Below, in pieces: positions 51,142 to 61,481 of a stretch of 64,000 nt of DNA (its first letter is position 1; every line of letters begins with the position of its first letter). The position numbers were made by a program, and so were the translations under genes. This DNA comes from an uncultured Gemmatimonadales bacterium. GTDB taxonomy: Bacteria > Gemmatimonadota > Gemmatimonadetes > Gemmatimonadales > GWC2-71-9. Location of the stretch: positions 62,001-126,000 of the forward strand of contig CAMYLY010000002.1 of the NCBI GenBank assembly GCA_947259405.1. Direction: 5' to 3'. The notes beneath the pieces were generated by a model. It saw only the letters and a list, made by a program, of their open reading frames with translations, was not told the origin of the DNA and did no database searches.

Positions 51142-52035
51142 TCAGCTCGCAGGCCCCATGACTGCGAGGGCTCGCGGCGCAATCTCAACCGTAAAGGGGG
51201 TGCTGCCCCCTTCGGTTTCCCCATCGAGTTCGACTGGTCGGCTCGGTTCGCACTCGACCACGATGTGGCGACCTCTGGCAAAGCGAATGAGCGGGGTGTC
51301 CGTGAGTCCAAGCAAGAGCCGGCTCAACACATTCACGCCTTGGAGCACGCCGTCAGCATGAAGAAAGACAACGTCAAGCCAACCGTCATCGAATGTGATG
51401 CCATGTCCGAGTTTCAGGAACGGTGGCACCATCTCACCACAATTGGCGACGATGACGGTCACGGCTTCCTGTTCGATACGTTCGCCGTCGATCGTCACCC
51501 GGTATCGATCGCCCTGTAGCGCTTTCAAGCTCTCGTAGATCTGGGCGGCATAGGCACCCATGCCGAACGCACGCTTTGACTCGCTGGTCGTGGCCGCCAT
51601 CACCTCCGCATCGAGTCCCGCGCCGCACGCCACGGCGAAGTATCGGATCCGGTCGGCGATGGTGATACGCCCCAGGTCGATAGTCCTGGGCTTCCCATTC
51701 GTAATGAGCCTCGCCGCCTCCAACGGGTCCCGTGGCAAACGCATGTTCCCGGCCACCAGATTCCCGGTGCCGCCAGGAATCACCGCGACGGGGGTGCCGG
51801 ATCCAACGAGGGGGGGGACGGCTTGCATGAGGGTCCCGTCGCCACCGTAGACGGCCACAACGTCCACCCCGTCCGCGATGCCGGCCACGGCCAGTTTTTG
51901 CGCATCACCGGATTTGGTCGTGCCCGCCAGGTCGACCTCCCATCCCATGGTCGCCAGGTAGCGACTGATTGCCCGCAACAGAAGGGCGTCATGACGGGCG
52001 GCAGCGGGATTGAAGATGAGAAGAACGCGCGCCAC
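51142..52035 (-). CDS. Diacylglycerol/lipid kinase family protein
   Basis: LLIFNPAAARHD, VAVYGGDGTLMQAVPPLVGSGTPVAVIPGGTGNLVAGNM. Confidence 0.92.
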   Translation of the reverse strand: MARVLLIFNPAAARHDALLLRAISRYLATMGWEVDLAGTTKSGDAQKLAVAGIADGVDVVAVYGGDGTLMQAVPPLVGSGTPVAVIPGGTGNLVAGNMRLPRDPLEAARLITNGKPRTIDLGRITIADRIRYFAVACGAGLDAEVMAATTSESKRAFGMGAYAAQIYESLKALQGDRYRVTIDGERIEQEAVTVIVANCGEMVPPFLKLGHGITFDDGWLDVVFLHADGVLQGVNVLSRLLLGLTDTPLIRFARGRHIVVECEPSRPVELDGETEGGSTPFTVEIAPRALAVMGPAS

Positions 52036-55000
52036 CTAGTAGCTCATTTCCCAAATGAGGTCCAATCCGAGCTGGTATCTGATATCGTCGGTCGGCGCGG
52101 TAAAGAAGTCACAGCTTCGCCCGGGTTCGGCACTCGCAACGAGAAGCCACCGTTGACTGAAGCGGAACTCGAGACTTCCTGAAATGTCTACGGGTCGACT
52201 GGCGAGACGGGGACAGAGGCGGGGAGCAGCAGTCAGGAATGCCGACCGACCCAGCACGCGGAACTCCTTCCCCACCGCGACCTCGGCGCCGGACTGGAAT
52301 CCACCGCTGCCGGCTGGCCGGATTTGGAAATAATCGAGCGGAACATCCAGATTCGACACAAAGAAGGTGGAAATCTGGCCCGACAACACGTTCGACAGTT
52401 CTTCACCGACCACTTGGGCGGCGCGGGCCTGCGACGCATCGGCTGCCGACCCTCCAAAGAGGAGGTACGACATGATTTCGGCGTCCGAGAGGGGCGGTGA
52501 TATGTCGGATGATAGCGTCAGCCGCGGCTGGTAGAGCGTGCCACCGATCGTGATGAGAATGTTGACGTCCTCGCGTCCGCGCACACGCACCACGTGTTGC
52601 GCTTCGATGTCCAAGTCGGCATTCAAGTCCGGCGTTCCGAAGTATTGCACCTCCCCTCGAGTCACCGCGAAGTCGCGAGAGACCGTCTCGACGAGATCGA
52701 GGCGGTAGTTCCCCCGCGGCGTTTGCAGAGCGCCGTTCAGTCGGTATTGGTCGCGAACCTTATCGACCGTCACCCCCCCCGTAAGCTGGATATTCGCCTC
52801 GTTGGACCGGAGCCACACTTCCCGCCCAATCCGTACGTCCAAGCTGTCAATGCGGAGGCTGTCGAGGAACCTATTCTCGAAGGCCGCCCCCAACCCCTCC
52901 TCCCGAAGCATGGTGGTATCGACAAACGCCCGAAACAACGGATCCTCGAGATTCACAACGTCTTTCGTGATGAGGTCCGCGAAGTAGACGATCCCCCGAG
53001 TGGCGGTGGCCGACCCCGTGAGGGTGGAACCGAAAACTGGTCCCCGGAGGCGCACGTTGGCGGTCGCACTCAACGAGAGGAACCCACGGACGTTCATGAC
53101 AAGAAAATCGTCACCCACCGCCGTCAGATCGAGTATTGGCTTCGAGAGTTCCTCCAAGCGGACGTAACCTCCGATGCGCGCCTGCCCAATGCCGCTATTG
53201 AGCGAGAGTTGTCGCACATGGATCGTGTCGCCAACAAGTTCGAGGCGCCCGTTGATCTGTTCGTGCCGGGCACCCAAGGAAGGAAACTCAGCGCTGCCGT
53301 TGCGAATGACCATCGAACCCGTCAACAGGGGCTGCTCCCACGTTCCGGCGATGCCGACCTCGGCGTCGAACACGCCTGACGCCCGCCGCACCGCGGGTGT
53401 GATGGTATTGAACAGGGAGAGATCAACACTGTCCGCCCGACCAGTAATGGTCAGCGGGCCGGACAACCGCCGGTCGCCGGCCGGCGACACGGCGAGATCG
53501 TAGGGCACCGCCACATCGACGCGAAGAATAGGAGATCCGCCACGCCGGAGCTCGACGTCTCCTGTGATCTGCTGGTTCTCGTAGTGAAGCACCCCCGTCG
53601 TGGACGGCGCGTTGAACGTGCCGATCACCCCATCCGTCAACAGCACCGAGCCGTCGATCACGGGCCGAGTTGCAGTCCCGCGAAGAATGAACGTTCCACT
53701 GAGCTGCCCGGCCACGTCGCGATGGTCGCGACCCAGCAGCACCCATATGTCGTCCAAGGGTAAGGCTTCGACTGACGCGCGAAGTGCTCCCGAACCTTTG
53801 AAGGGCAGGCGGCCGTCGATCAGAAGGCGGCCGGCCCCCGCAGAGTTGCGAGCCTCGAATCCGGTCACGACCGCTGCGCTGTCCGTTACGGTCATCGACG
53901 CGGACGTGACCGCCCATGTGCTCTGCGGCAACCGCCCTTGAAGGGAATCCAGACTCAACTGGAACCCACTGGAGTTGATGACCAAACGACCGTTGGCCAT
54001 CCAATCCCCTTCCTCTTGTACACGCGTGCGGACTCGCCAGTCAAGTGAGTCGCGCACGCCCTGCACGGCGAGCGTGAGATCGGATAGGGGGAACGACCCC
54101 ACTGAGAGCGTGTCGACCGCTCCGGCCACGCGCACCGCGCCGGAGGACGACACCCACGTTCCGGCCCCGCCGAAGCTCCCCATTCGAAGGTCACCGCGTT
54201 CAACGCTGGAAACCCGCATGTCCGCAAGTACCGAGAAGGCATCCGCCGCTCCGTTGATCTCGCCAAAGATTCGCACGGTACCTCGTGCCGGTGGTTGCTC
54301 CGGCTCGAGGTCGCCGAGGATCGGAGCCAGCCATGGCTCGACCGTACTGAGGGAGTCAATGGAGACGGAGAACCGCGACCGCCCGCGTATCGGCTGTGCA
54401 GTTCCCATTGCGCCGGTCATGGTCAGATACGCGCCCTGACCCCACACCTCCAGACTATCAAAGGTGATCATGCTATCGGCGACAGCAGCCCGGCCCCGGA
54501 TGCTGTCGAACTCCGTTCCGCGTAGCTGCGACGCACCGAGGTCCAGTACGACGTCGAGCACAGACTCGGATTCGGTCCTCCACCCTCGCCCTCGGATAGC
54601 GCCCGTGAGCCGAGTTGGCAGTAGACCCGCGCGATAGGCCGTGGCGTCGAGTTCCTCGAGCTCGAGCGCAAACGCGCGGGCACCGGTTCGCACGCTGTCA
54701 AACACGAAGGGCCCCGACAGGCTCGCCCGTCCATCGGGGCCCCGGAGTTGGGCCTCGATCTCGAGGGAATCGAGATAACCAGCTACGGATAGGGGGCCGT
54801 GCAACACGGCTGAGGCGCTCAGCTGTGGGAAACTGGACTGGAGGCCAACAAGGCGCAGTGAGTCGAACACGATCTGGCCCCACAAGCCCACTGCCTGCCC
54901 CGTCGCGTCGAACCGTATCGTGCCGGTCGCTACCGTCTCAGGTCCAACGCCGTCTCGATGACGTAGACGTCCGTCGTATTGGCTGCGGAGCCACTCACCG

Positions 55001-56376
55001 TCCAGCGCACCGGCACCCCTCAATCGGCCGACAAGCTGGATCGCCGGAATGAGCCTGCGAACGGTCGCGAGGCTCACATCGGCAGAATCGAGTCGATAGT
55101 CGTGGAACACGAACTCGCCCGGGACGCCCAATGCGACCACTCCGCGACTCCGGATATAGGTCGACGGACGTCCAGTGACGAGAGAATCCCTGAACGTTGC
55201 GTCGAGCTGGAGCGCCATGGCTTCACGTGGTCCGTTAGCTGACACACGCCCCGTGACTCGTCCGGCAACCGGCAGCGTGTCCAGCAAATGCCGCACGTAT
55301 TCAAGGTCGAAGTTGGTGAGTGTGAGATCGGTCTGCCGTTGCGCCCATGTGTCGCCGGGACCGAACTGCATGGCGAGGCGTCCGCGGGCACGACCGCCGC
55401 CACCCAGACCCTCGAGATCTAGATTTTCGGCGTCCATGACGAGCGCGTCCTCCGACAACGAACGGACCTGCACGGAGGCCGAGCCGGTCAGACCGCGCGG
55501 GATCGTCCGCACCAAACCGAGCAGGTCGTCCGTGGACAATTCGGGCGCTACGGCGCGTATGTCCACCTGCATCGGGCCGGTGGGCCAGAAGAGGGTGCCT
55601 TTGAGTGCCGCCGTGGACGCCGGAAGGGACGCGGCCGTGAGATCGAGAATCACACTGTCGCGCCAAATCTCCGCTGTGCCCTGTGCGCCAATCAACCGAA
55701 AGGCAGGGTCGTTGACACGCACCATCAACGAGGCAACATCGAGCGCCATCGGCTCCTCACCAGGGAGCGGCGAGAGCAGCCGCACGTACGGAAACCTCGC
55801 GTCTATTCTCTCGAAACGACGCACACGGTAGAAACGCGTCGCTATGCGTTCGCCGTCGACGACGGACGGGTTCGTCGAATCGTCCGGGGTGCGTACGATC
55901 ACGGTGGCATTGCGAATCTCCACGTCACGGAACGCGAGATACGGCTTCACACCTTCACCGCTTTCGGGGCTTGCAGAATCACCCGCGAAGATTAAGTCGA
56001 CGTTGAACGAGCCTCCGGGTTCCACCTGAATCAGCGACAGTGTCAAGTCGTCGATCGTGAGTTCGCCAAGCACAAAGCGCCGGGAGAAGAGCGTCCGCAG
56101 CGAGTAGTTGAGTTGGAGATGCGGCACCAACGCAAACAGTTCACCATCGGGCCCGCGCATTTCTGCGTCCCACACTTCCAGACCCGAAAGGAAGGTCCCG
56201 CCAACGGTTTCAACGCGGAAGGAACCGTTGATCGCCTCATTCAATGTCGACGACGCGGCGTGGACAACCGCCTGTCGGCCGGCGTCCGTGCGGAGCGCAG
56301 CGGTGGCAGAGCCCAAGAAGGTCCCAGCCAACCACATGAGCGCAAAGCTCAGCCAGATGAGCGCTCGCGTGAACAT
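52036..56376 (-). CDS. TamB-family translocation/assembly module protein
   Basis: 1446 aa with N-terminal TM, AsmA-like beta repeats and C-terminal TamB signature (DVNILITIGGTLYQPRLTLSSDISPPLSDAEIMSYLLFGGS); adjacent to BamA/TamA homologue. Confidence 0.9.
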   Translation of the reverse strand: MFTRALIWLSFALMWLAGTFLGSATAALRTDAGRQAVVHAASSTLNEAINGSFRVETVGGTFLSGLEVWDAEMRGPDGELFALVPHLQLNYSLRTLFSRRFVLGELTIDDLTLSLIQVEPGGSFNVDLIFAGDSASPESGEGVKPYLAFRDVEIRNATVIVRTPDDSTNPSVVDGERIATRFYRVRRFERIDARFPYVRLLSPLPGEEPMALDVASLMVRVNDPAFRLIGAQGTAEIWRDSVILDLTAASLPASTAALKGTLFWPTGPMQVDIRAVAPELSTDDLLGLVRTIPRGLTGSASVQVRSLSEDALVMDAENLDLEGLGGGGRARGRLAMQFGPGDTWAQRQTDLTLTNFDLEYVRHLLDTLPVAGRVTGRVSANGPREAMALQLDATFRDSLVTGRPSTYIRSRGVVALGVPGEFVFHDYRLDSADVSLATVRRLIPAIQLVGRLRGAGALDGEWLRSQYDGRLRHRDGVGPETVATGTIRFDATGQAVGLWGQIVFDSLRLVGLQSSFPQLSASAVLHGPLSVAGYLDSLEIEAQLRGPDGRASLSGPFVFDSVRTGARAFALELEELDATAYRAGLLPTRLTGAIRGRGWRTESESVLDVVLDLGASQLRGTEFDSIRGRAAVADSMITFDSLEVWGQGAYLTMTGAMGTAQPIRGRSRFSVSIDSLSTVEPWLAPILGDLEPEQPPARGTVRIFGEINGAADAFSVLADMRVSSVERGDLRMGSFGGAGTWVSSSGAVRVAGAVDTLSVGSFPLSDLTLAVQGVRDSLDWRVRTRVQEEGDWMANGRLVINSSGFQLSLDSLQGRLPQSTWAVTSASMTVTDSAAVVTGFEARNSAGAGRLLIDGRLPFKGSGALRASVEALPLDDIWVLLGRDHRDVAGQLSGTFILRGTATRPVIDGSVLLTDGVIGTFNAPSTTGVLHYENQQITGDVELRRGGSPILRVDVAVPYDLAVSPAGDRRLSGPLTITGRADSVDLSLFNTITPAVRRASGVFDAEVGIAGTWEQPLLTGSMVIRNGSAEFPSLGARHEQINGRLELVGDTIHVRQLSLNSGIGQARIGGYVRLEELSKPILDLTAVGDDFLVMNVRGFLSLSATANVRLRGPVFGSTLTGSATATRGIVYFADLITKDVVNLEDPLFRAFVDTTMLREEGLGAAFENRFLDSLRIDSLDVRIGREVWLRSNEANIQLTGGVTVDKVRDQYRLNGALQTPRGNYRLDLVETVSRDFAVTRGEVQYFGTPDLNADLDIEAQHVVRVRGREDVNILITIGGTLYQPRLTLSSDISPPLSDAEIMSYLLFGGSAADASQARAAQVVGEELSNVLSGQISTFFVSNLDVPLDYFQIRPAGSGGFQSGAEVAVGKEFRVLGRSAFLTAAPRLCPRLASRPVDISGSLEFRFSQRWLLVASAEPGRSCDFFTAPTDDIRYQLGLDLIWEMSY

Positions 56377-58472
56377 CAGAACGCCTGTCCAATCGAGAGG
56401 TGAAACCGAAAAGGGCCCAAGAACCCTTGTGGCGGCCTGAAGTCTGGTTCGGTCGTGACTTCGGTCAGCACCCCACCGTCACTGACGAAGAGCTGTCCCG
56501 GCTGTGGGTCGCGCAGATTGAGCGCGAAGTCGAACCGAATCGGCCCGATCGGCGAGGCGAGGCGCACACCCACTCCCGGCGTAATCCGAAGGTTCGTGCC
56601 GAGCGCAGTCGGACTACCTCTCGTTATTTCACTGAAGCTGAAGACACTACCCACGTCGATGAATGCCGCCCCGTAGAACCGATTCGAAAAGCCCGCCAGT
56701 GGGAGGCGGTACTCGACGTTCCCGAGGATGATTCCGTTGCCCCCCAGCGGTGACGCTCGCAAGACCGTGTCTGTTGTCCCAGCGATCGGTTCCTTGACGT
56801 ACACCACCGGTCCTAACTCGTTTTGCGCCACCCCCCGCACACTTGCAGCACCTCCAGCGTAGAACCGCTCTTCGGGTGGGGCGTACCGGCCGAAGTTCCC
56901 TGCATCTAGCTCCACGAGCGGCACCAACATTGCTCCGAGCCGCACCCGCCACGACAGCGTCCGATCGCGGGCGACTTGATGATGCGATCCGTATTCGATC
57001 ACACCTCGAAGAAACTGACTGAGTTCGTCCGACCCAATGGCGGGGTGGGCAAAAGACACTTGGGCGGACAAATAACTCCCCTGACGTGGGTCAATGACCG
57101 AATTACGGTCCTCGCGCACGATGCCTACCGTCACCTTCGATGTAATGCGCCGCGAGTTGAAGATGGTGTCGGCGTTGAGACAGGTGTTGAGAAACTGGCA
57201 CTGGGTCGCGGGGTCGGCGATCGTTCGACCACTCGATAGCGCGTACGAAACGGAGAGTGGAAGGTTGAGTGCAATCTGCTGCGTGAGCAGCAACTCGATA
57301 CCCTGGGCGTCGCGGCGGTAGGCTCTGAACTCGCTGCGGCGCTCCCCGAAAATCGACACTGTCCCGCTCGTTCGCCGAGAGAGAAACGCCGGCTGATGCA
57401 AGCTGGCCGTCACGTTGTAGTTCAAGGTGAGCAAAGAGTCGAGGTCCGACTCCAGCGATCGGCAGATGAAACGGTTCTGGAGGTCACCCATGCTCTCGCC
57501 GACCCCGAGCCTGGATACACGGCCCGAAAGACCCAAACGCCGCCCACCACCACGGAAATTGTTGATCGTCCATTGACCGAGCGCACGAAAGCAGTCCGTC
57601 GTTCCATAGCCGCCGCCGAGGCGCACACGGCGAAGGTCGGCCTCGGTCAGCCGCACACGCACGGTGACCAGGGAATCGTCTGGTGGAACGGAATCGACGA
57701 GCGACAGGCTCACATGGTTGTACACACCCAGCCGAAAGAGATCGATTTGACCTTCATAGAGCTGTTCTTCATTGAACAGCTGCCCAACCTGGATCGGCAC
57801 GAGCCCGCGCACGACTTCTTGAGTAATCTCATCGGCGCCGACGACTTCTACTTCACCCACTCGCACCCGCATGGCCGGGTCCACGTCAAGCGTGACGGAT
57901 GCGACCCGCTCCGCACGATCTTCCGTGAACCGGGTGAACACCTCGGCGAACGGATACCCGATCCGATGCAGCTGCGCGACCAGAGAATCCACGGAAGCTT
58001 GAAGGAGGCGGCGGTTGAACGGATCGCCGACATGGAGCGGAAGCGAGCGCTCTGCCTCACGCACGTTCACCAGCGTGTCGATACCGAGGATCGTCAGGTC
58101 TGTGACGACCACGGGACGGCCTTCTTCGATCACGAACGTGATATGGACATTCCCGTCCGACCGCTCGACGACCGTGTCGACCGTCGCTTCGAAAAAGCCG
58201 CTCTGGTTGTATAGGGCCCGCACACGCAACAAGTCGGTGCGCAGCTGCCGTTCATTCAGATATCGCTTTTCCCCAAAGGGGAGCCAGCGCAGAACGGCGG
58301 GGCGCTGAAACGCGGACGACTGCGTGTTGGAGATCGAGATTCGAAGAAGGGCATCATCGATCGACCGGTTGCCGCGGAACGAGATGCCGCGAACGACCGG
58401 TCGCGTTTCCTCGAAATCTTGCGCCCAGGTGGACGTCGCCACCGTTGATGCTAGACCTACGAGGACGCACAC
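56376..58472 (-). CDS. BamA/TamA-family Omp85 outer membrane protein
   Basis: Signal peptide, POTRA repeats, C-terminal barrel with GGAASVRGVAQNELGP (RG motif) and terminal Phe (GQAF). Confidence 0.9.
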   Translation of the reverse strand: MCVLVGLASTVATSTWAQDFEETRPVVRGISFRGNRSIDDALLRISISNTQSSAFQRPAVLRWLPFGEKRYLNERQLRTDLLRVRALYNQSGFFEATVDTVVERSDGNVHITFVIEEGRPVVVTDLTILGIDTLVNVREAERSLPLHVGDPFNRRLLQASVDSLVAQLHRIGYPFAEVFTRFTEDRAERVASVTLDVDPAMRVRVGEVEVVGADEITQEVVRGLVPIQVGQLFNEEQLYEGQIDLFRLGVYNHVSLSLVDSVPPDDSLVTVRVRLTEADLRRVRLGGGYGTTDCFRALGQWTINNFRGGGRRLGLSGRVSRLGVGESMGDLQNRFICRSLESDLDSLLTLNYNVTASLHQPAFLSRRTSGTVSIFGERRSEFRAYRRDAQGIELLLTQQIALNLPLSVSYALSSGRTIADPATQCQFLNTCLNADTIFNSRRITSKVTVGIVREDRNSVIDPRQGSYLSAQVSFAHPAIGSDELSQFLRGVIEYGSHHQVARDRTLSWRVRLGAMLVPLVELDAGNFGRYAPPEERFYAGGAASVRGVAQNELGPVVYVKEPIAGTTDTVLRASPLGGNGIILGNVEYRLPLAGFSNRFYGAAFIDVGSVFSFSEITRGSPTALGTNLRITPGVGVRLASPIGPIRFDFALNLRDPQPGQLFVSDGGVLTEVTTEPDFRPPQGFLGPFRFHLSIGQAF

Positions 58473-58531
58473 CGCTCGGATTCCACTGCAGATGACAGCC
58501 CGCCACCCGCGGGTGGAGGAATGCCACTGAT

Positions 58532-59935
58532 TCAGTCGTTGATCGCGGCGAATACGTCCTCCATACGTGTGAACTTGATGCGTGGGCGCCCAACCGCCTG
58601 TCCGGCCTCGATTTCCAGTCTATCGAGCCGCTGCCAATCCGCGTAGCTCACGCTGTTCGGCTGTTTCTGGGCCACCATGCCTGCAGCGTCCCCTGGACTC
58701 GGCGCGTCCGGGGACAAGGTGTGCCCTCGATCAACGTCTTCCAGCATCCGCCCCACCGTCTCACCGGCGTCAGGCTTGTTGGTACCGATCACTCCCGTCG
58801 GCCCTCGCTTGATCCACCCTGCGACGTACACGCCGAGCAGCGGGTCTCCGGTTTCCCCTACTACACGACCCTGGTCGTTGGGCACAGTTCCACTTCGCTC
58901 ATCGAACGGGAGGTCCGCCAGAGGGATTCCGTGGTACCCCACGGACCGGAACACGAGGTCAACGGGCAGATCTTCGTACACATCCGTCGGGACGGCGCGA
59001 AGGTCTCCCCCGTCCCGTGGCTCCAGTCGGTTGTGCACCAACCGCAAGCCGGTCACCCGACCCTCGCACCCTATGACCTCGACCGGCGAGACCAAGAACC
59101 GGACGGTCAGGTTCCGAGCTTTCCCGACCGGTTCCCGCATCGAAAGGTCCTCGAGGATGGAGATCTTCTTCGCTAGCGCGCGGTCACCACTATCTGCGAC
59201 CGCCGTGGCCGACAGGTCGTCCAGCGCGACCTCGTCCGGACGCATGACGATGTCGGCACCTTCCAGCTCCCCTAATTCGCGCACCTCCGGGTTCGTGAAC
59301 GCGGCCTGCGCCGGACCGCGACGGCCCAACATGGTCACGGCTTCAACCTCGCTCTTCGCCAACGCCTCGAGGGCATAGTCCGCGATGTCCGTCTTACGAA
59401 GCTCTTCATGCGTTCGGCACAGAATCCTCGCGACGTCGACCGCCACGTTACCAATGCCGATAACCGCGACGCGCTTGGCCGTAAGATCGAACACGTGGTG
59501 GCGGAACTCGGGATGGCCGTTGTACCACGCCACGAACTCCGTCGCGGCGTGACTGCCCGCGAGGTCTTCACCCGGAATTCCTAACCGTCGGTCCGTTTGC
59601 GCCCCGGTTGCGAAGCAGATCTGATGGTAATGACGACAGAGGTCACCGAGGAGGACGTCGGTACCGATGTCGACATTTCCGAAGAACCGAAACCGTTCGT
59701 CCCCGGCCAGTCGCTCGTAGACCTTGATAACGCTCTTGATCTTGGGGTGATCCGGGGCGACGCCGAACCGGACCAGGCCAAACGGAGTGGGCAACCGCTC
59801 GTACATGTCGACCGACACCTCGCGGTCGCGTTGCTTGAATAGGTGCTCGACGACGTAGAACGCTGCGGGGCCCGAACCAATGACGGCAATGCGGATCGGT
59901 CCTGCAGGTCTTCCTCGAGGTGTCACGGTACACAT
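58532..59935 (-). CDS. Ferredoxin-NADP+ reductase, adrenodoxin-reductase type
   Basis: IRIAVIGSGPAAFYVVEHL, YERLPTPFGLVRFGVAPDHPKIKSV, AVIGIGNVAVDVARIL, YVAGWIKRGPTGVIGTNKPDA. Confidence 0.92.
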   Translation of the reverse strand: MCTVTPRGRPAGPIRIAVIGSGPAAFYVVEHLFKQRDREVSVDMYERLPTPFGLVRFGVAPDHPKIKSVIKVYERLAGDERFRFFGNVDIGTDVLLGDLCRHYHQICFATGAQTDRRLGIPGEDLAGSHAATEFVAWYNGHPEFRHHVFDLTAKRVAVIGIGNVAVDVARILCRTHEELRKTDIADYALEALAKSEVEAVTMLGRRGPAQAAFTNPEVRELGELEGADIVMRPDEVALDDLSATAVADSGDRALAKKISILEDLSMREPVGKARNLTVRFLVSPVEVIGCEGRVTGLRLVHNRLEPRDGGDLRAVPTDVYEDLPVDLVFRSVGYHGIPLADLPFDERSGTVPNDQGRVVGETGDPLLGVYVAGWIKRGPTGVIGTNKPDAGETVGRMLEDVDRGHTLSPDAPSPGDAAGMVAQKQPNSVSYADWQRLDRLEIEAGQAVGRPRIKFTRMEDVFAAIND

Positions 59936-60016
59936 CTCCGATGGTGAAGCGAAGGGTAAAGATATCGCGGGCGGCCGGCGTTGCCCGGCCCTCGAAGGGC
60001 CCGTAGCTTCCCCGGC

Positions 60017-60562
60017 GTGAAGATCTATACGCGCACCGGTGATGATGGCGAGACGGGCCTGTTCGGCGGATCCCGTGTCCCTAAGTCCGACGCCCGGGTG
60101 GCGGCGTACGGCGGAGTCGACGAACTGAATGCCGCGATCGGCGTCGCCCTCACCCAGCAGCCACAGGACCTCGAACGCGAGACCCTGGCGCAGGTGCAGC
60201 ACGATCTGTTCGCCATCGGTGCCCAGCTGGCGAGCCCGCACCCTGAGAAGGTGGTCGCGTCACTCGAAAAAGCCGACATCAGTGAGGATCAAGTCGCCGT
60301 ACTCGAGCGGGTGATCGACCGTGCTGACGGCGAGCTCCCAACACTCAAGGCGTTCGTGATGCCAGGCGGGAGCGCAAAGGCGGCGCACCTCCATCACGCT
60401 CGAACCGTCTGTCGTCGTGCGGAACGACAAGTCGTGGCGCTCAGCCTCGACCAGGACGTACCACCCATCATCGTGCAGTACCTGAATCGACTGTCGGATC
60501 TCCTGTTCGTGCTCGCGCGCCTGGCGAACGCCCGAGCCGGCGTGCCCGACGTCGAGTGGTAA
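60017..60562 (+). CDS. Cob(I)yrinic acid a,c-diamide / cobalamin adenosyltransferase (PduO type)
   Basis: MKIYTRTGDDGETGLFGGSRVPKSDARVAAYGGVDELNAAIG, CRRAERQVVAL, YLNRLSDLLFVLAR. Confidence 0.93.
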   Translation: MKIYTRTGDDGETGLFGGSRVPKSDARVAAYGGVDELNAAIGVALTQQPQDLERETLAQVQHDLFAIGAQLASPHPEKVVASLEKADISEDQVAVLERVIDRADGELPTLKAFVMPGGSAKAAHLHHARTVCRRAERQVVALSLDQDVPPIIVQYLNRLSDLLFVLARLANARAGVPDVEW

Positions 60563-60563
60563 C

Positions 60564-61481
60564 GTGTCGACATTCAAGTTCTATCAGCTTGACGTTTTCA
60601 CTGACGTTCCACTGACGGGCAACGCCCTGGCGGTGTTTCCCGACGCCGAGGGCATGGCGGGGGACGTCATGCAACGCGTCGCCCGGGAAATGAATCTCTC
60701 TGAAACCACGTTCGTGCTCCCATCGGAGCGCGCCACTAGACACGTGCGAATCTTCACACCCAACGCGGAACTCCCGCTGGCTGGACATCCCACGATCGGC
60801 ACCTGGTGGCTTCTCGCCGAGCGGGGGATGATCGAGGTCCCCAACATCCCGGTGTACCGTATCACCCAGGAAGTGGGGGCCGGGATTCTCCCAGTGGACG
60901 TCCATCTTGAACACGGTCGCCCAACGCGCGTGGTGATGGTCCAGACGCTACCGGAATTTCTGGCCACCGTGGATGATGCTGGTGAACTCTCGGCAGCCCT
61001 TGGGGCGGCCCGCGATCACCTCATTGGGACACCACCCCCACAAGTCGTATCAACCGCGCTTCCGCAGTTGATGATTCCGTTTCGGTCATTGGAGGCGCTC
61101 ACCAGCCTCCCATCCGGGGGCATGGGCGGCGATCTAGCAGCCGTTTTGAAGAGATTCGGAACGGACTGCGCGATGTGCTATTGGATGGAATCGACGGTGG
61201 GCGACAACATCGCGCGCTGCCGGATGTTCGCGCCTGGCCTCGGCGTGCCTGAGGATCCCGCCACCGGGAGTGCTGCGGGAGCGCTCGGCGCCTACTTGGT
61301 GCGGCACCAGCTCGTGACGCCGCGGGACGGGACCGCCGCGGTCACCATCCTCCAAGGGGCAGAGATCAACCGTCCTAGTACGATCCACGTGGAAGTCGAC
61401 GTCGATGGGGGCGGGAGCATCACCGAAGTGCGTGTCGGCGGCACCGCCGTCACCGTCATCTCCGGCGAGGTGTCGCTCTGA
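60564..61481 (+). CDS. PhzF family isomerase/epimerase
   Basis: FYQLDVFTDVPLTGNALAVFPDA, NLSETTFVLP, ELPLAGHPTIGT, EDPATGSAAGALGAYL. Confidence 0.93.
   Translation: MSTFKFYQLDVFTDVPLTGNALAVFPDAEGMAGDVMQRVAREMNLSETTFVLPSERATRHVRIFTPNAELPLAGHPTIGTWWLLAERGMIEVPNIPVYRITQEVGAGILPVDVHLEHGRPTRVVMVQTLPEFLATVDDAGELSAALGAARDHLIGTPPPQVVSTALPQLMIPFRSLEALTSLPSGGMGGDLAAVLKRFGTDCAMCYWMESTVGDNIARCRMFAPGLGVPEDPATGSAAGALGAYLVRHQLVTPRDGTAAVTILQGAEINRPSTIHVEVDVDGGGSITEVRVGGTAVTVISGEVSL

Noticed and set aside
53423-54004. ORFs inside the 52-56 kb region in other frames
   Set aside because: The 1446-aa TamB frame explains this region; alternatives are shadow frames.
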